DNA from: Pseudoalteromonas sp. '520P1 No. 423'
Lineage (GTDB): Bacteria; Pseudomonadota; Gammaproteobacteria; Enterobacterales; Alteromonadaceae
NCBI RefSeq assembly: GCF_001269985.1
Contig: NZ_BBZB01000001.1
Location: forward strand, 1,798,001-1,862,000
Direction of reading: 5' to 3'
DNA: 64,000 nucleotides
Numbering within the stretch: position 1 is the first letter of the stretch; each line of letters starts with the position of its first letter. The notes beneath the pieces were generated by a model. It did not search any database, was not told where the DNA came from, and worked only from the letters and a program-made list of their open reading frames with translations. The position numbers were made by a program, and so were the translations under genes. Positions 19,608 to 29,746 of this stretch are shown here, piece by piece.

Positions 19608-20453
19608 TTATTTCAACCTTAGTGTAATAAACTCAGCTAATTTATCAACGGCTTGATCTTCGTGCTGATTTCTTTTTATTAAACTAATACCTATTTTGCC
19701 TAAAGCAGGCAACACACTGGTGCTTCTTGAATGGTTTAATTCTGCAGGTACGGTTTGTTTGGTTAAAATTGTTATGCCTAAATTACCTTTTAATGCAGCT
19801 GTTAAACCGGCTAAATCGGCATTGGTATAAACAATGCGCCATTTTATGCCTGCGTTATCTAGCGCATTGATTGCACGTTTACGATATAAACAGCCTTCTG
19901 GGGCAACAACTAATGAAATAACATCGTCAGATGATACATTTAAATCGCCCACCCACACTAATTCATCTTCCATAAAGATTGGATTATCAGAATGGTCTAG
20001 CTGTTCATTACAGGTTAGCACCAAATCAAATTGCTCTCGGTTACTAATATGCATCAATTGTTTGCTTAATTCGGATTTTATTTCTAAAGAGACATCGGGA
20101 TATAAGGAAACAAATTCACCGATAATATAAGGTAAAATACTGGCTGCAAATTCACTTGGAATACCTAAACGTACTTTACCTGTTAGTAATTCAGAGCTGA
20201 ATTTTTGTAAAATAGCATCATTCATTTGCAGTACTTGCTTAGCAAGCGGCAGCAACATCTCACCTTGATGATTTAATACTTGTCTTTGCCCTTGTTTTTT
20301 AAACAGTTTTTTACCAAGTAAATCTTCAAGCCGTTTTATTTGCAAACTCACAGCTGGTTGAGATAAACATAATAATTCACCTGCTTTGGCAAAACCACCT
20401 ACTTCAACAACAGTAATTAATGCACGTAAAGCATCTGTTGGGATATTCTTCAT
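19608..20453 (-). CDS. LysR-family transcriptional regulator
   Basis: 281 aa. The N-terminal winged helix-turn-helix is DALRALITVVEVGGFAKAGELLCLSQPAVSLQIKRLEDLLGKKLF in outline (about residues 7-51), followed by the periplasmic-binding-like effector domain (VRLGIPSEFAASILP). The opening and effector-domain style are closer to LrhA/HexA-type regulators than to GcvA, despite the location beside the gcv genes. It is divergent from the GcvT-like gene at 20584 with a 130-bp shared promoter region, so that gene is a candidate target. Confidence 0.9.
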   Translation of the reverse strand: MKNIPTDALRALITVVEVGGFAKAGELLCLSQPAVSLQIKRLEDLLGKKLFKKQGQRQVLNHQGEMLLPLAKQVLQMNDAILQKFSSELLTGKVRLGIPSEFAASILPYIIGEFVSLYPDVSLEIKSELSKQLMHISNREQFDLVLTCNEQLDHSDNPIFMEDELVWVGDLNVSSDDVISLVVAPEGCLYRKRAINALDNAGIKWRIVYTNADLAGLTAALKGNLGITILTKQTVPAELNHSRSTSVLPALGKIGISLIKRNQHEDQAVDKLAEFITLRLK

Positions 20454-20583
20454 TAGTATTTTCTATTTATCGACCGAATAATATAAGTATTATTTATCAA
20501 TATATTTAAAATTACAATTTGTTGTTGCATTAAAGCAGCAATATAATTTTTAAATATTCTAAAATAGCATTAAAGGCACTGTA

Positions 20584-21180
20584 ATGATCTTAAATACAAC
20601 GATGTTTGCGAATCACGTATTAGATTCTGATACTCAAATTGAAAATGCGAATAACTTTACCTTTCATCCACAAAAACAAGTGTTGGATATTGGTGGTAGC
20701 GCAGCTTTGCCTTTCTTACGTCATATTTTAGATTCTGATGTTGTTAAATTAACAGCACCAGGCATGGGCATACAAAGTACCCTAAGACCAAAAAATACAG
20801 ATTTTGAAGTACAACTTGATGTGTATTACTTTTCAGAGTCAGCTTACCGCATTATCGTAAATACAACACAACCTGCATTGTTCAATGCGTGGTTATCGCC
20901 TTTTGAAGATATTTACGATATCGATATTATCAATCGTTCAGATTTAGCGGTTATGCTTGTAAGCGGAGATGATGCATTTGATATGTTAGTTGAGCAATTT
21001 AAGTTTACACCTGGCATACGTTTATCTGACTCTCAACAACGTTTTGGTGCACAAAGTGGCCGAGTATTTGTAACTGCTGTACATGCAAATGAACGAAATA
21101 GTTACGAATTATTAGCAAGCCCAACAGAATTAGCCAATTGGCAGCAAGAATTTACAAAATTAGGTTTCATCAATAGTTAA
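20584..21180 (+). CDS. Single-domain GcvT-like (aminomethyltransferase-related) protein
   Basis: 198 aa. Aligning by eye with the gcvT product encoded 120 bp downstream gives clear matches in the N-terminal folate-binding domain: FLRHILDSDVVKLTAPG against [17 protein letters not shown], and VYYFSESAYRIIVNTTQ against [17 protein letters not shown]. The protein stops where the GcvT C-terminal barrel would begin, and the GGVIDDL segment is replaced by DFEVQLDV, so conserved GcvT residues are lost. It is probably not an active aminomethyltransferase; a folate-binding or regulatory role is a guess. No frameshift is visible and codon use is normal, so it looks like an expressed gene rather than debris. 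Confidence 0.75.
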   Translation: MILNTTMFANHVLDSDTQIENANNFTFHPQKQVLDIGGSAALPFLRHILDSDVVKLTAPGMGIQSTLRPKNTDFEVQLDVYYFSESAYRIIVNTTQPALFNAWLSPFEDIYDIDIINRSDLAVMLVSGDDAFDMLVEQFKFTPGIRLSDSQQRFGAQSGRVFVTAVHANERNSYELLASPTELANWQQEFTKLGFINS

Positions 21181-21186
21181 ATAAAT

Positions 21187-21246
21187 GTGCCCCTTATGCA
21201 TATCTTATGTATAATCGCGGCTCATGTTATTCCCCTCGTAAAGAGG
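21187..21246 (+). promoter_or_regulatory. gcvT promoter and leader hairpin
   Basis: A perfect -10 box TATAAT (21210-21215, preceded by ATG) lies upstream of gcvT; the -35 is poor. The leader starts with a hairpin CCTC-GTAAA-GAGG (21234-21246). I do not see the glycine riboswitch consensus. Confidence 0.55.
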
Positions 21247-21300
21247 CCACGGTCCGTTTGGTTTTTATTACCCGGATATTAAATAAATTGCAGGAATATT

Positions 21301-22380
21301 ATGACAAGTAAAACAGTTCTACACGCAAAACATTTAGAATCAAACGCAAAAATGGTTGATTTCCACGGTTGGGAAATGCCAATCAACTATGGCTCTCAAA
21401 TTGAAGAGCATCATGCTGTTCGTCAAGATGCAGGTATGTTCGACGTATCTCATATGACAATTGTTGATGTTAAAGGCGCTGACGCACAATCATTCCTTCG
21501 TACATTAGTAGCAAACGATGTTGCTAAGTTAACTGTACCTGGTAAAGCACTATACACAGGTATGCTTAACCATGACGGCGGCGTAATTGACGACCTTATC
21601 ATTTATTTCTTCTCAGAAACTGAATATCGTTTAGTTGTAAACTCAGCAACACGTGTTAAAGATTTAGCATGGATCGGTGAAGTTGCAAAAGATTTTGCTG
21701 TTGAAGTTGCAGAACGTCCAGAATTTGCCATGATTGCAGTGCAAGGTCCTAATGCTAAAGCAAAAACTGCTACTATCTTAAATGCAGAACAAGTTGCAGC
21801 TGTTGAAGGCATGAAGCCATTCTTTGGTGTTCAAGCTGGCGAATTATTTATCGCTACAACTGGTTACACTGGTGAAGCAGGCTACGAAATTGTTGTTCAT
21901 AATGATGATGCAGCAGATTTATGGCAGAAGCTTTTAGACGCGGGCGTTGCACCAGCTGGTTTAGGCGCACGTGATACGTTACGTTTAGAAGCAGGTATGA
22001 ACCTTTACGGTTTAGATATGGATGAAACTGTATCACCACTTGCTGCTAATATGGGTTGGACAATTGCTTGGGAACCAGAAGATCGTAACTTCATTGGCCG
22101 TGAAGCACTTGTTAAACAAAAAGCTGAAGGTGTCGATAAACTTGTTGGTTTAGTATTAGAAGCTAAAGGCGTTTTACGCGCAGGTAGTAAAGTAGTTGTT
22201 GATGGTGGCGAAGGCGTTATCACATCTGGTACTTTCTCTCCAACTTTAGGTTTTAGCGTTGCACTTGCACGTGTACCAAAAACAGTTGGCGAAACTGCAC
22301 AAGTAGAAATGCGTAAAAAATTAGTTGATGTTAAAGTAGTTAAGCCTAGCTTTGTACGTAACGGCAAATCAATAATTTAA
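21301..22380 (+). CDS. gcvT: Glycine cleavage system T protein (aminomethyltransferase)
   Basis: 359 aa, full length. T protein transfers the methylene group from the aminomethyl-lipoyl H protein to tetrahydrofolate and releases ammonia. Seen: the N-terminal [25 protein letters not shown] block, [34 protein letters not shown] and the folate/lipoyl-binding [16 protein letters not shown]. Ribosome site AGGA eight bases upstream. First gene of the gcvTHP cluster. Confidence 0.97.
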   Translation: MTSKTVLHAKHLESNAKMVDFHGWEMPINYGSQIEEHHAVRQDAGMFDVSHMTIVDVKGADAQSFLRTLVANDVAKLTVPGKALYTGMLNHDGGVIDDLIIYFFSETEYRLVVNSATRVKDLAWIGEVAKDFAVEVAERPEFAMIAVQGPNAKAKTATILNAEQVAAVEGMKPFFGVQAGELFIATTGYTGEAGYEIVVHNDDAADLWQKLLDAGVAPAGLGARDTLRLEAGMNLYGLDMDETVSPLAANMGWTIAWEPEDRNFIGREALVKQKAEGVDKLVGLVLEAKGVLRAGSKVVVDGGEGVITSGTFSPTLGFSVALARVPKTVGETAQVEMRKKLVDVKVVKPSFVRNGKSII

Positions 22381-22426
22381 TGAATTATGGGCTAATAGCC
22401 TAAATAAAGAACTAAGGAACATAAAA

Positions 22427-22816
22427 ATGAGCAATATCCCTAGCGAATTAAAATATGCAACGTCTCACGAATGGGTTCGTAACGAAGGCGACGGTACTTA
22501 CACTGTAGGTATCAGTGAGCACGCACAAGAACTTCTTGGCGACATGGTATTTGTTGATTTACCAGATGTTGGTGACGAAGTTGACGCTGGTGAAGATTGT
22601 GCAGTAGCTGAGTCTGTAAAAGCGGCTTCTGACATTTATGCACCAATTTCAGGTGAAGTTGTTGCAATCAACGAAGAACTTGAAGATGCACCAGAGCAAG
22701 TAAACTCTGACGCATACGGTGACGGTTGGTTATTCCGTGTTAAAGCATCTGACGAGTCAGAGCTTGCTAATCTTCTAGACGCTGAAGGTTACGAAAATTC
22801 AATCGACGAAGACTAA
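22427..22816 (+). CDS. gcvH: Glycine cleavage system H protein
   Basis: 129 aa, the expected length. The lipoylation site is the Lys in [15 protein letters not shown] (about residue 65) in the beta-hairpin of the lipoyl domain. The lipoyl arm shuttles the aminomethyl group among P, T and L proteins. Start supported by AAGGAAC upstream. Confidence 0.97.
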   Translation: MSNIPSELKYATSHEWVRNEGDGTYTVGISEHAQELLGDMVFVDLPDVGDEVDAGEDCAVAESVKAASDIYAPISGEVVAINEELEDAPEQVNSDAYGDGWLFRVKASDESELANLLDAEGYENSIDED

Positions 22817-22831
22817 TCTCTTTTGTTGATA

Positions 22832-23119
22832 AAAAGCCTCTAGATACCCAAAATACTGTAAATAGAAGAATTCAGTAAGTTAAGAAGTGACTAGATTCAA
22901 GGCATAAAATTGTAGGACTGGTTATTCCAATTCAAAATTTTTATAACGAAGAAGATGGTTGCTTATCAACTTACCCGAAGGGAGGCTCGGTAGGGAATTA
23001 TTTCATCGTTGCAGCTTTTGATAAGGGAAAAACCATTATCTACAAGCGGCGTCTTGATTTAATCCCCTACCAAGCCTCTGAACCTCTCTCTTTACAGTAA
23101 TTTGGGTATTTGGGCTTTT
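22832..23119. mobile_element. MITE-like palindromic element between gcvH and gcvP
   Basis: About 288 bp with imperfect terminal inverted repeats of about 30 bp: the left end AAAAGCCTCTAGATACCCAA...TACTGTAAA matches the reverse complement of the right end (AAAAGCCCAAATACCCAA...TACTGTAAA). An inner inverted pair, GAGGCTCGGTAGGGAATT (from about 22983) and the complement near 23056-23078, makes it a nested palindrome. It has no open frame. A separate hairpin TTTTTACTG/CAGTAAAAA (23123-23145) follows. The element likely makes gcvP depend on read-through or a local promoter in 23146-23324. Confidence 0.65.
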
Positions 23120-23324
23120 ATATTTTTACTGTTGTGCAGTAAAAATACATACCCATTATATTAATATACACAAGCGAAAAGTGTTAACCCCTTAATATAA
23201 TTGGTATTTAAACTTTAAAATGGTTTGTTTTAAAAACTTAGATTAAACCATTTATTAGCTAGTTTTAAATATCACTTTTTAACTAGTATGAATTATTTTA
23301 TTTGTATCATAGGAATCTGGACTA

Positions 23325-26213
23325 ATGTCAAACGCCAACTCTCTTGAGCAGTTAGAGCAAAAGCAAGACTTTATTCGCCGCCATATCGGCCCTGACGCAG
23401 CACAAACACAAGCAATGTTAAACGACATGGGTGCTGAATCTGTTGACGCATTAATCAATGAAATCGTACCTGCGGATATTCGTTTAGCTGATCTTCCTGC
23501 AATTGAAGAAAGCAAATCTGAAGTACAAGCATTAGCAGATTTAAAAGCCGTTGCTAACTTAAACAAAGTTAACGACACTTATATTGGTTTAGGCTACTTT
23601 GGTACGCTAACACCTAACGTAATTTTACGTAACGTGTTAGAAAATCCAGGCTGGTACACAGCGTACACGCCATACCAACCAGAAATCGCACAAGGTCGTT
23701 TAGAATCATTATTAAACTATCAACAAATGTGTATTGATTTAACAGGTTTAGATTTAGCATCAGCTTCTTTACTAGATGAGGGCACAGCAGCAGCCGAAGC
23801 AATGGCTTTAGCTAAGCGTGTATCTAAAAACAAAAAATCAAACTTATTCTTCATCGCTGATGACGTATATCCACAAACTATTGATTTAGTAAAACAACGT
23901 GCTGACATGTTCGGTTTTGACGTTGTTATTGCACCAGCTGCAGATGCAGTAAATCACGACGTATTTGGTGCTTTATTACAGTACCCAGGTGCAACAGGTG
24001 AAATCACAGATATCGCTGGTTTAATTAAAGACTTACAAGCTAAAAAAGGTGTTGTTGCAGTAGCTGCCGATATCATGAGCTTAGTAATGTTAAAATCACC
24101 AGGTGAACTGGGTGCAGATGCTGTAATTGGTTCTACTCAGCGTTTTGGTGTACCTATGGGCTACGGTGGTCCTCACGCTGCATTTTTCACTACAAGTGAT
24201 AAGCACAAGCGCTCATTACCAGGTCGTATTATTGGTGTATCTAAAGATACTCGCGGTAACGCAGCACTTCGTATGGCAATGCAAACACGTGAGCAACATA
24301 TCCGTCGTGAAAAAGCGAACTCAAATATCTGTACAGCTCAGGTATTATTAGCAAATATGGCTGCATTCTACGCAGTTTACCACGGTCCAGAAGGCCTAAA
24401 AGTAATTGCTAACCGTATTCACCGTTTAGCAGATATCTTAGCTGCAGGTACGACAGCTAAAGGTTTAGCACCAGCAAACAATACTTTCTTCGATACATTA
24501 ACATTTAATGTTTCTAACAAAGACGAAGTAATAGCACGTGCATTAGCAAACAACGCTAACCTACGTACAGACGTAGATGGTCAAGTTGCAATTTCATTAG
24601 ATGAAACAACAACACGTGACGACATCAATACTTTATTTAATATCTTATTAGGTGAAGGTCATGGCTTAAACGTAGCGGCACTTGACGCACAAATTGTTGC
24701 AAACGGTAGCACATCTATCCCAGCTGAATTAGTACGTAGTTCCGAGTTTTTAACTCACCCAGTATTTAACTCGTACCACAGCGAAACAGAAATGTTACGC
24801 TACATCAAAAAGCTAGAAAACAAAGATTTAGCACTAAACCATTCAATGATTTCATTAGGTTCTTGTACAATGAAATTGAATGCGACAGCACAAATGATCC
24901 CAGTATCTTGGCCTGAATTCGCAAACATGCACCCGTTTGCACCAGTAGACCAAACTGTTGGTTACAAAAAAATGATCGACGAATTAGGTGACTGGTTAGT
25001 AGAACTAACAGGTTACGATAACATCTCAATGCAGCCAAACTCTGGTGCACAAGGTGAATACGCTGGTCTTATCGCAATTCATAAATACCATGAAAGCCGT
25101 GGTGATTCGCATCGTAACATTTGTTTGATCCCATCTTCTGCACACGGTACTAACCCAGCGTCAGCGCAAATGGTTGGTATGAAAGTAGTGGTAGTAGATT
25201 GTGATAAGCAAGGTAACGTTGATATGGACGATTTACGTGCTAAAGCAACTGAAATGGCTGATAACTTATCTTGTATCATGATCACTTACCCGTCTACGCA
25301 CGGTGTATACGAAACAACAATCGCAGAAATCTGTAACATTGTTCATGATAATGGCGGTCAAGTTTACCTTGATGGCGCAAACATGAATGCACAGGTAGGC
25401 TTAACATCACCAGGTCTTATTGGTGCTGACGTTTCTCACCTTAACTTACATAAAACTTTTGCTATCCCACACGGTGGCGGTGGTCCAGGTATGGGTCCAA
25501 TCGGTGTTAAAGCACACCTTGCACCTTTCTTACCAGATCATGCATTAATTAATGTTGATGAATCAACGAAAGGTAACGGCGCAGTTTCAGCAGCACCTTA
25601 TGGTAGTGCAGGTATTTTATGTATCTCTTACCTATACGTTGCTTTATTAGGTAAAAAAGGCGTAACTGATTCAACTAAATATGCAATCACTAACGCTAAC
25701 TACTTAGCCCATAAGCTTGGTCAACATTACCCAATCTTATATTCTGGTGCTAACGGCCGTGTTGCTCACGAATGTATTATTGATTTACGCCCAATCAAAG
25801 CAGAAACAGGCGTAACTGAAGTTGATATGGCAAAACGTTTAATGGATTACGGTTTCCACGCACCAACTATGTCGTTCCCAGTAGCGGGTACTTTCATGAT
25901 TGAGCCAACTGAATCTGAGTCTAAAGTTGAACTAGACCGTTTCATTGAAGCTATGGTATCTATCCGTAACGAAGTGACTAAAGTAGGTTCAGGTGAGTGG
26001 GCCGCAGATAACAACCCATTACACAATGCACCACATACACTTGCTGATATTACTGATACTTGGGATCGTCTATACACGATCGCTGAAGCAGTATTCCCAG
26101 TACCAGCAGCAGCTGCAAACAAATTCTGGCCAACAGTTAACCGTATCGATGACGTATACGGCGACCGTAACCTCATTTGTTCATGTCCTGCAGTAGATAC
26201 TTACAAAGACTAA
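23325..26213 (+). CDS. gcvP: Glycine dehydrogenase (decarboxylating), P protein
   Basis: 962 aa, full-length single-chain P protein. This PLP enzyme decarboxylates glycine and loads the aminomethyl group on GcvH. The N-terminal half contains FIRRHIGPD and [21 protein letters not shown] in outline; the C-terminal half has the PLP Lys in [18 protein letters not shown]. The conserved C-terminus ([14 protein letters not shown]) is intact. A 508-bp gap holding the MITE-like element separates it from gcvH. The transposon described below begins 11 bp after the stop codon. Confidence 0.97.
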   Translation: MSNANSLEQLEQKQDFIRRHIGPDAAQTQAMLNDMGAESVDALINEIVPADIRLADLPAIEESKSEVQALADLKAVANLNKVNDTYIGLGYFGTLTPNVILRNVLENPGWYTAYTPYQPEIAQGRLESLLNYQQMCIDLTGLDLASASLLDEGTAAAEAMALAKRVSKNKKSNLFFIADDVYPQTIDLVKQRADMFGFDVVIAPAADAVNHDVFGALLQYPGATGEITDIAGLIKDLQAKKGVVAVAADIMSLVMLKSPGELGADAVIGSTQRFGVPMGYGGPHAAFFTTSDKHKRSLPGRIIGVSKDTRGNAALRMAMQTREQHIRREKANSNICTAQVLLANMAAFYAVYHGPEGLKVIANRIHRLADILAAGTTAKGLAPANNTFFDTLTFNVSNKDEVIARALANNANLRTDVDGQVAISLDETTTRDDINTLFNILLGEGHGLNVAALDAQIVANGSTSIPAELVRSSEFLTHPVFNSYHSETEMLRYIKKLENKDLALNHSMISLGSCTMKLNATAQMIPVSWPEFANMHPFAPVDQTVGYKKMIDELGDWLVELTGYDNISMQPNSGAQGEYAGLIAIHKYHESRGDSHRNICLIPSSAHGTNPASAQMVGMKVVVVDCDKQGNVDMDDLRAKATEMADNLSCIMITYPSTHGVYETTIAEICNIVHDNGGQVYLDGANMNAQVGLTSPGLIGADVSHLNLHKTFAIPHGGGGPGMGPIGVKAHLAPFLPDHALINVDESTKGNGAVSAAPYGSAGILCISYLYVALLGKKGVTDSTKYAITNANYLAHKLGQHYPILYSGANGRVAHECIIDLRPIKAETGVTEVDMAKRLMDYGFHAPTMSFPVAGTFMIEPTESESKVELDRFIEAMVSIRNEVTKVGSGEWAADNNPLHNAPHTLADITDTWDRLYTIAEAVFPVPAAAANKFWPTVNRIDDVYGDRNLICSCPAVDTYKD

Positions 26214-26239
26214 ATTTTGTTGTTGATCACAACAGATCA

Positions 26240-26288
26240 AGTTGGAAATCGGTGAGATCAAGTTGGAAACTGCTAATGTAGTTGGAAA
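26240..26288 (+). repeat. TnsB-type binding motifs at the gcvP-proximal end
   Basis: AGTTGGAAA at 26240-26248, 26261-26269 and 26280-26288, two of them preceded by GATCA. Spacing is 21 and 19 bp, like the close-packed sites of a Tn7 R end. Confidence 0.8.
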
Positions 26289-26305
26289 CTTCAAGTGAAT
26301 TTTAG

Positions 26306-26337
26306 AAAGGCGGACCAGAAATGGTTCGCCTTTTTTG
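26306..26337 (+). terminator. Terminator inside the transposon end
   Basis: AAAGGCGGACCA-GAAA-TGGTTCGCCTTT followed by T. It would end gcvP read-through, replacing the displaced native terminator. Between it and the nitrilase reading-frame end (26338-26532) I see no gene. Confidence 0.85.
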
Positions 26338-26705
26338 TACTTAATTGAGGTTATCTGTAGAGATTAAAACTATTAGATGTAGATTTGTATATAGGATCTG
26401 ATCTAATAGTTTAATTAAAAGAAGTGTAGATAATACAGCTTTGTTCTAATTTGGAACGTTAATTCAATTAAATTTTAGATGGGGTTAATTAGCTATTAAA
26501 CTTTAATTGTTTTTCAAAGTAATAATGTAGAGTCATACTTCTTCTGTTAGTTTGCCTTCTAAGTGGATTTGAGAATTAAAACCAAATAGCTCCTTTAGTT
26601 TCGAAATATTACCTATAGATTTATGACTTGAGTAAAAGAGTCTATTTTTATTTTCGCATCTGCCATCTGCTGACCATTGTTTCTGACCTTCAAACCTTGT
26701 AGTGG

Positions 26706-27889
<1,184 letters not shown>

Positions 27890-27931
27890 ATGTCACCTAA
27901 ATTGGTTATGAAATAATCATAACATTTCTTA

Positions 27932-29554
27932 TTAGGTGGCCAAAACTACTGTACCACTACACCTTAACTTTAACAAAAGGCCAACTTTAGCTGGCTCTAA
28001 TTCTAGTTCATGTGAGGATGCTGTATCATTCCAAAGAGCTACTGTTGAACTTTTAGGGTACTTTCCGCCATTCGTTGAGCGCTGTGTCATACCGTATGGT
28101 GAGATAGACAGAACACTACAGCCAGGCTCATCAACTAAAGCAGATGAATACCTTCCAGACCAGCGATCCTTCAATTGAGGACCATCAAGTAAAAGAGCAA
28201 TGACAAGATCAGGGCCTAAAGCGCGAACGATAGGAGCTATAGGATCCTGCCTTGCTAAGTCTTCACAAATTAGAGGACATATATGGATACGCTCATCTCG
28301 ATAAGAAATAAGCTTTCGGTCTCCAATTGAACAGCTTTCCCACCACTTCACTTTATCGGTACTGAGTATATGGCCTAATCCGTATGTGTTTAGCTGAGTT
28401 TCATCCAGAGCCCATCGATGGTGTTTTTTTTGATTCTCTGCTACATAATGTGCGACAAATCGGTTCTGATAAAGTAGTTCCAAGCTATTTTCACCGTAAC
28501 TTTCTACATTATCACCGTCACCAAAAACACCAAATATTATTACTGGAGGATTAATGCTTTTTTCTGAAAAATAATCTCTTAGCCCGCTGAGAATTTTAAT
28601 TTTATCATTAGAGTTAACCGCACACTCTGGAATCACGATAAGGTCTAATGAGGTTTGTTCTCCTGATGATTCAATAGCATACTCGATCATCTGATGCGTA
28701 ATTGGTTGATTGTTCTTATATTCAAAGAAAGCAAATTCATCATTCATTTGTAAAGTTGGCTTATCATCTTGTTTAAAAAACTCATCTTTTACCTCTAGGG
28801 GCCAAGGAAGAACCAATACATTGTATGAGTCAGGTTGGATTAATTCAATTGAGCTTCCAACAAGGGCTGCTACCTCAATTCCTGGTTTAATGTAAGCTAA
28901 ATTATGGCTTAAGCTATTTAAGGATATGCCTGCTTGTGGGGTATGACTCTTAAACTGAATTACACCATTTCTTTTCTTACATTGAGATAAGCTAGAAATA
29001 ATTGAACGTTCTTTTCTTGCAATTAGTGATTCTGCATAGCTATTGATAAGGCTATTATTAGTTCGGTATATCTCATTCCGTAATAGGTATGCGCATTCAT
29101 CGCTTGCAACATATAGTTCAAAAAGCAATTTTAGATATTCAGGCCTCTTTAATAGATCTTCAACATGGAGCTTAGCTTTGCTTCCATTAAATAAATTAAA
29201 CAAGAGTCCATAAAACCTTGGACTGACCCTAATTTCGTTGAGTCCCTGGGCATCAAGTAGTGTGGTAGACCAGTTTCTTGCATGGTTACCTGTTTTTAGC
29301 TGTTTTAGGTAATCGACTTCATTTTCTATAGATACTATTTTCTGATACTCGTCCTGTGTATCAAATATTCGAGCTATCAGATGGAATGTATTCATTGGCC
29401 ACATTAAGTACTGCAACAAATGATTATCAGCGTCTTCTAAGTTTAAGGTATGAAATGCTTCATCGGGCTGTTTCTTTATTTTGGAAAAAACTGTTGCACG
29501 TCCAGGGTGATCATCACCTAAAAACATATCTCTCAATAATGTTGCCAATTGCAT
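27932..29554 (-). CDS. Nitrilase-superfamily (C-N hydrolase) protein, 3' end replaced by IS
   Basis: 540 aa as it now reads. Residues 1-230 are helical with no known match. Residues about 245-480 have the nitrilase triad: Glu310 (LIVIPECAV), Lys376/377 (ENQKKHHRW) and Cys430 (ICPLICEDLARQDP). Substrate unknown. The last nine residues and the stop come from the IS end. Removing the IS and one CCT copy restores the frame for 53 more residues to a TGA at 26533-26535, giving an original 584 aa. It lies 193 bp after the ABC-three-component ATPase on the same strand and may be a fourth component or effector. Whether the truncated form works is unknown. Confidence 0.75.
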   Translation of the reverse strand: MQLATLLRDMFLGDDHPGRATVFSKIKKQPDEAFHTLNLEDADNHLLQYLMWPMNTFHLIARIFDTQDEYQKIVSIENEVDYLKQLKTGNHARNWSTTLLDAQGLNEIRVSPRFYGLLFNLFNGSKAKLHVEDLLKRPEYLKLLFELYVASDECAYLLRNEIYRTNNSLINSYAESLIARKERSIISSLSQCKKRNGVIQFKSHTPQAGISLNSLSHNLAYIKPGIEVAALVGSSIELIQPDSYNVLVLPWPLEVKDEFFKQDDKPTLQMNDEFAFFEYKNNQPITHQMIEYAIESSGEQTSLDLIVIPECAVNSNDKIKILSGLRDYFSEKSINPPVIIFGVFGDGDNVESYGENSLELLYQNRFVAHYVAENQKKHHRWALDETQLNTYGLGHILSTDKVKWWESCSIGDRKLISYRDERIHICPLICEDLARQDPIAPIVRALGPDLVIALLLDGPQLKDRWSGRYSSALVDEPGCSVLSISPYGMTQRSTNGGKYPKSSTVALWNDTASSHELELEPAKVGLLLKLRCSGTVVLAT

Positions 29555-29675
29555 GTTCAGAACACCTATTCAATAATTGTATTAACTAAATACAGCTTGT
29601 TAGTTTTATCTTTTTTAAGCGAACCTAGTTTTGTTCGACAATAACTATATTCATTGGTAAGTATATAGCGCGATA

Positions 29676-29715
29676 CACCTGCCTCTTGATTAAAATTGAC
29701 ATCAAGAAGCAGGTG
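29676..29715. other. Strong hairpin between the ABC-3C ATPase and nitrilase genes
   Basis: Arms CACCTGCCTCTTGAT (29676-29690) and ATCAAGAAGCAGGTG (29701-29715) pair over 15 bp with one mismatch and a 10-base loop. There is no T-run on either side, so it is not a simple terminator; an mRNA-processing or attenuation role is possible. Confidence 0.6.
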
Positions 29716-29746
29716 TTTATAGCAATTTACTAGAATTATTACTGCT

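Noticed and set aside
20454..20583. LysR gene as GcvA, regulator of gcv
   Set aside because: Sequence style is nearer LrhA/HexA regulators and it lies divergent from the GcvT-like gene, not directly from gcvT; left as unnamed LysR.
21181..21300. Glycine riboswitch before gcvT
   Set aside because: The leader is only about 80 nt and lacks the tandem aptamer consensus; only a small hairpin is seen.
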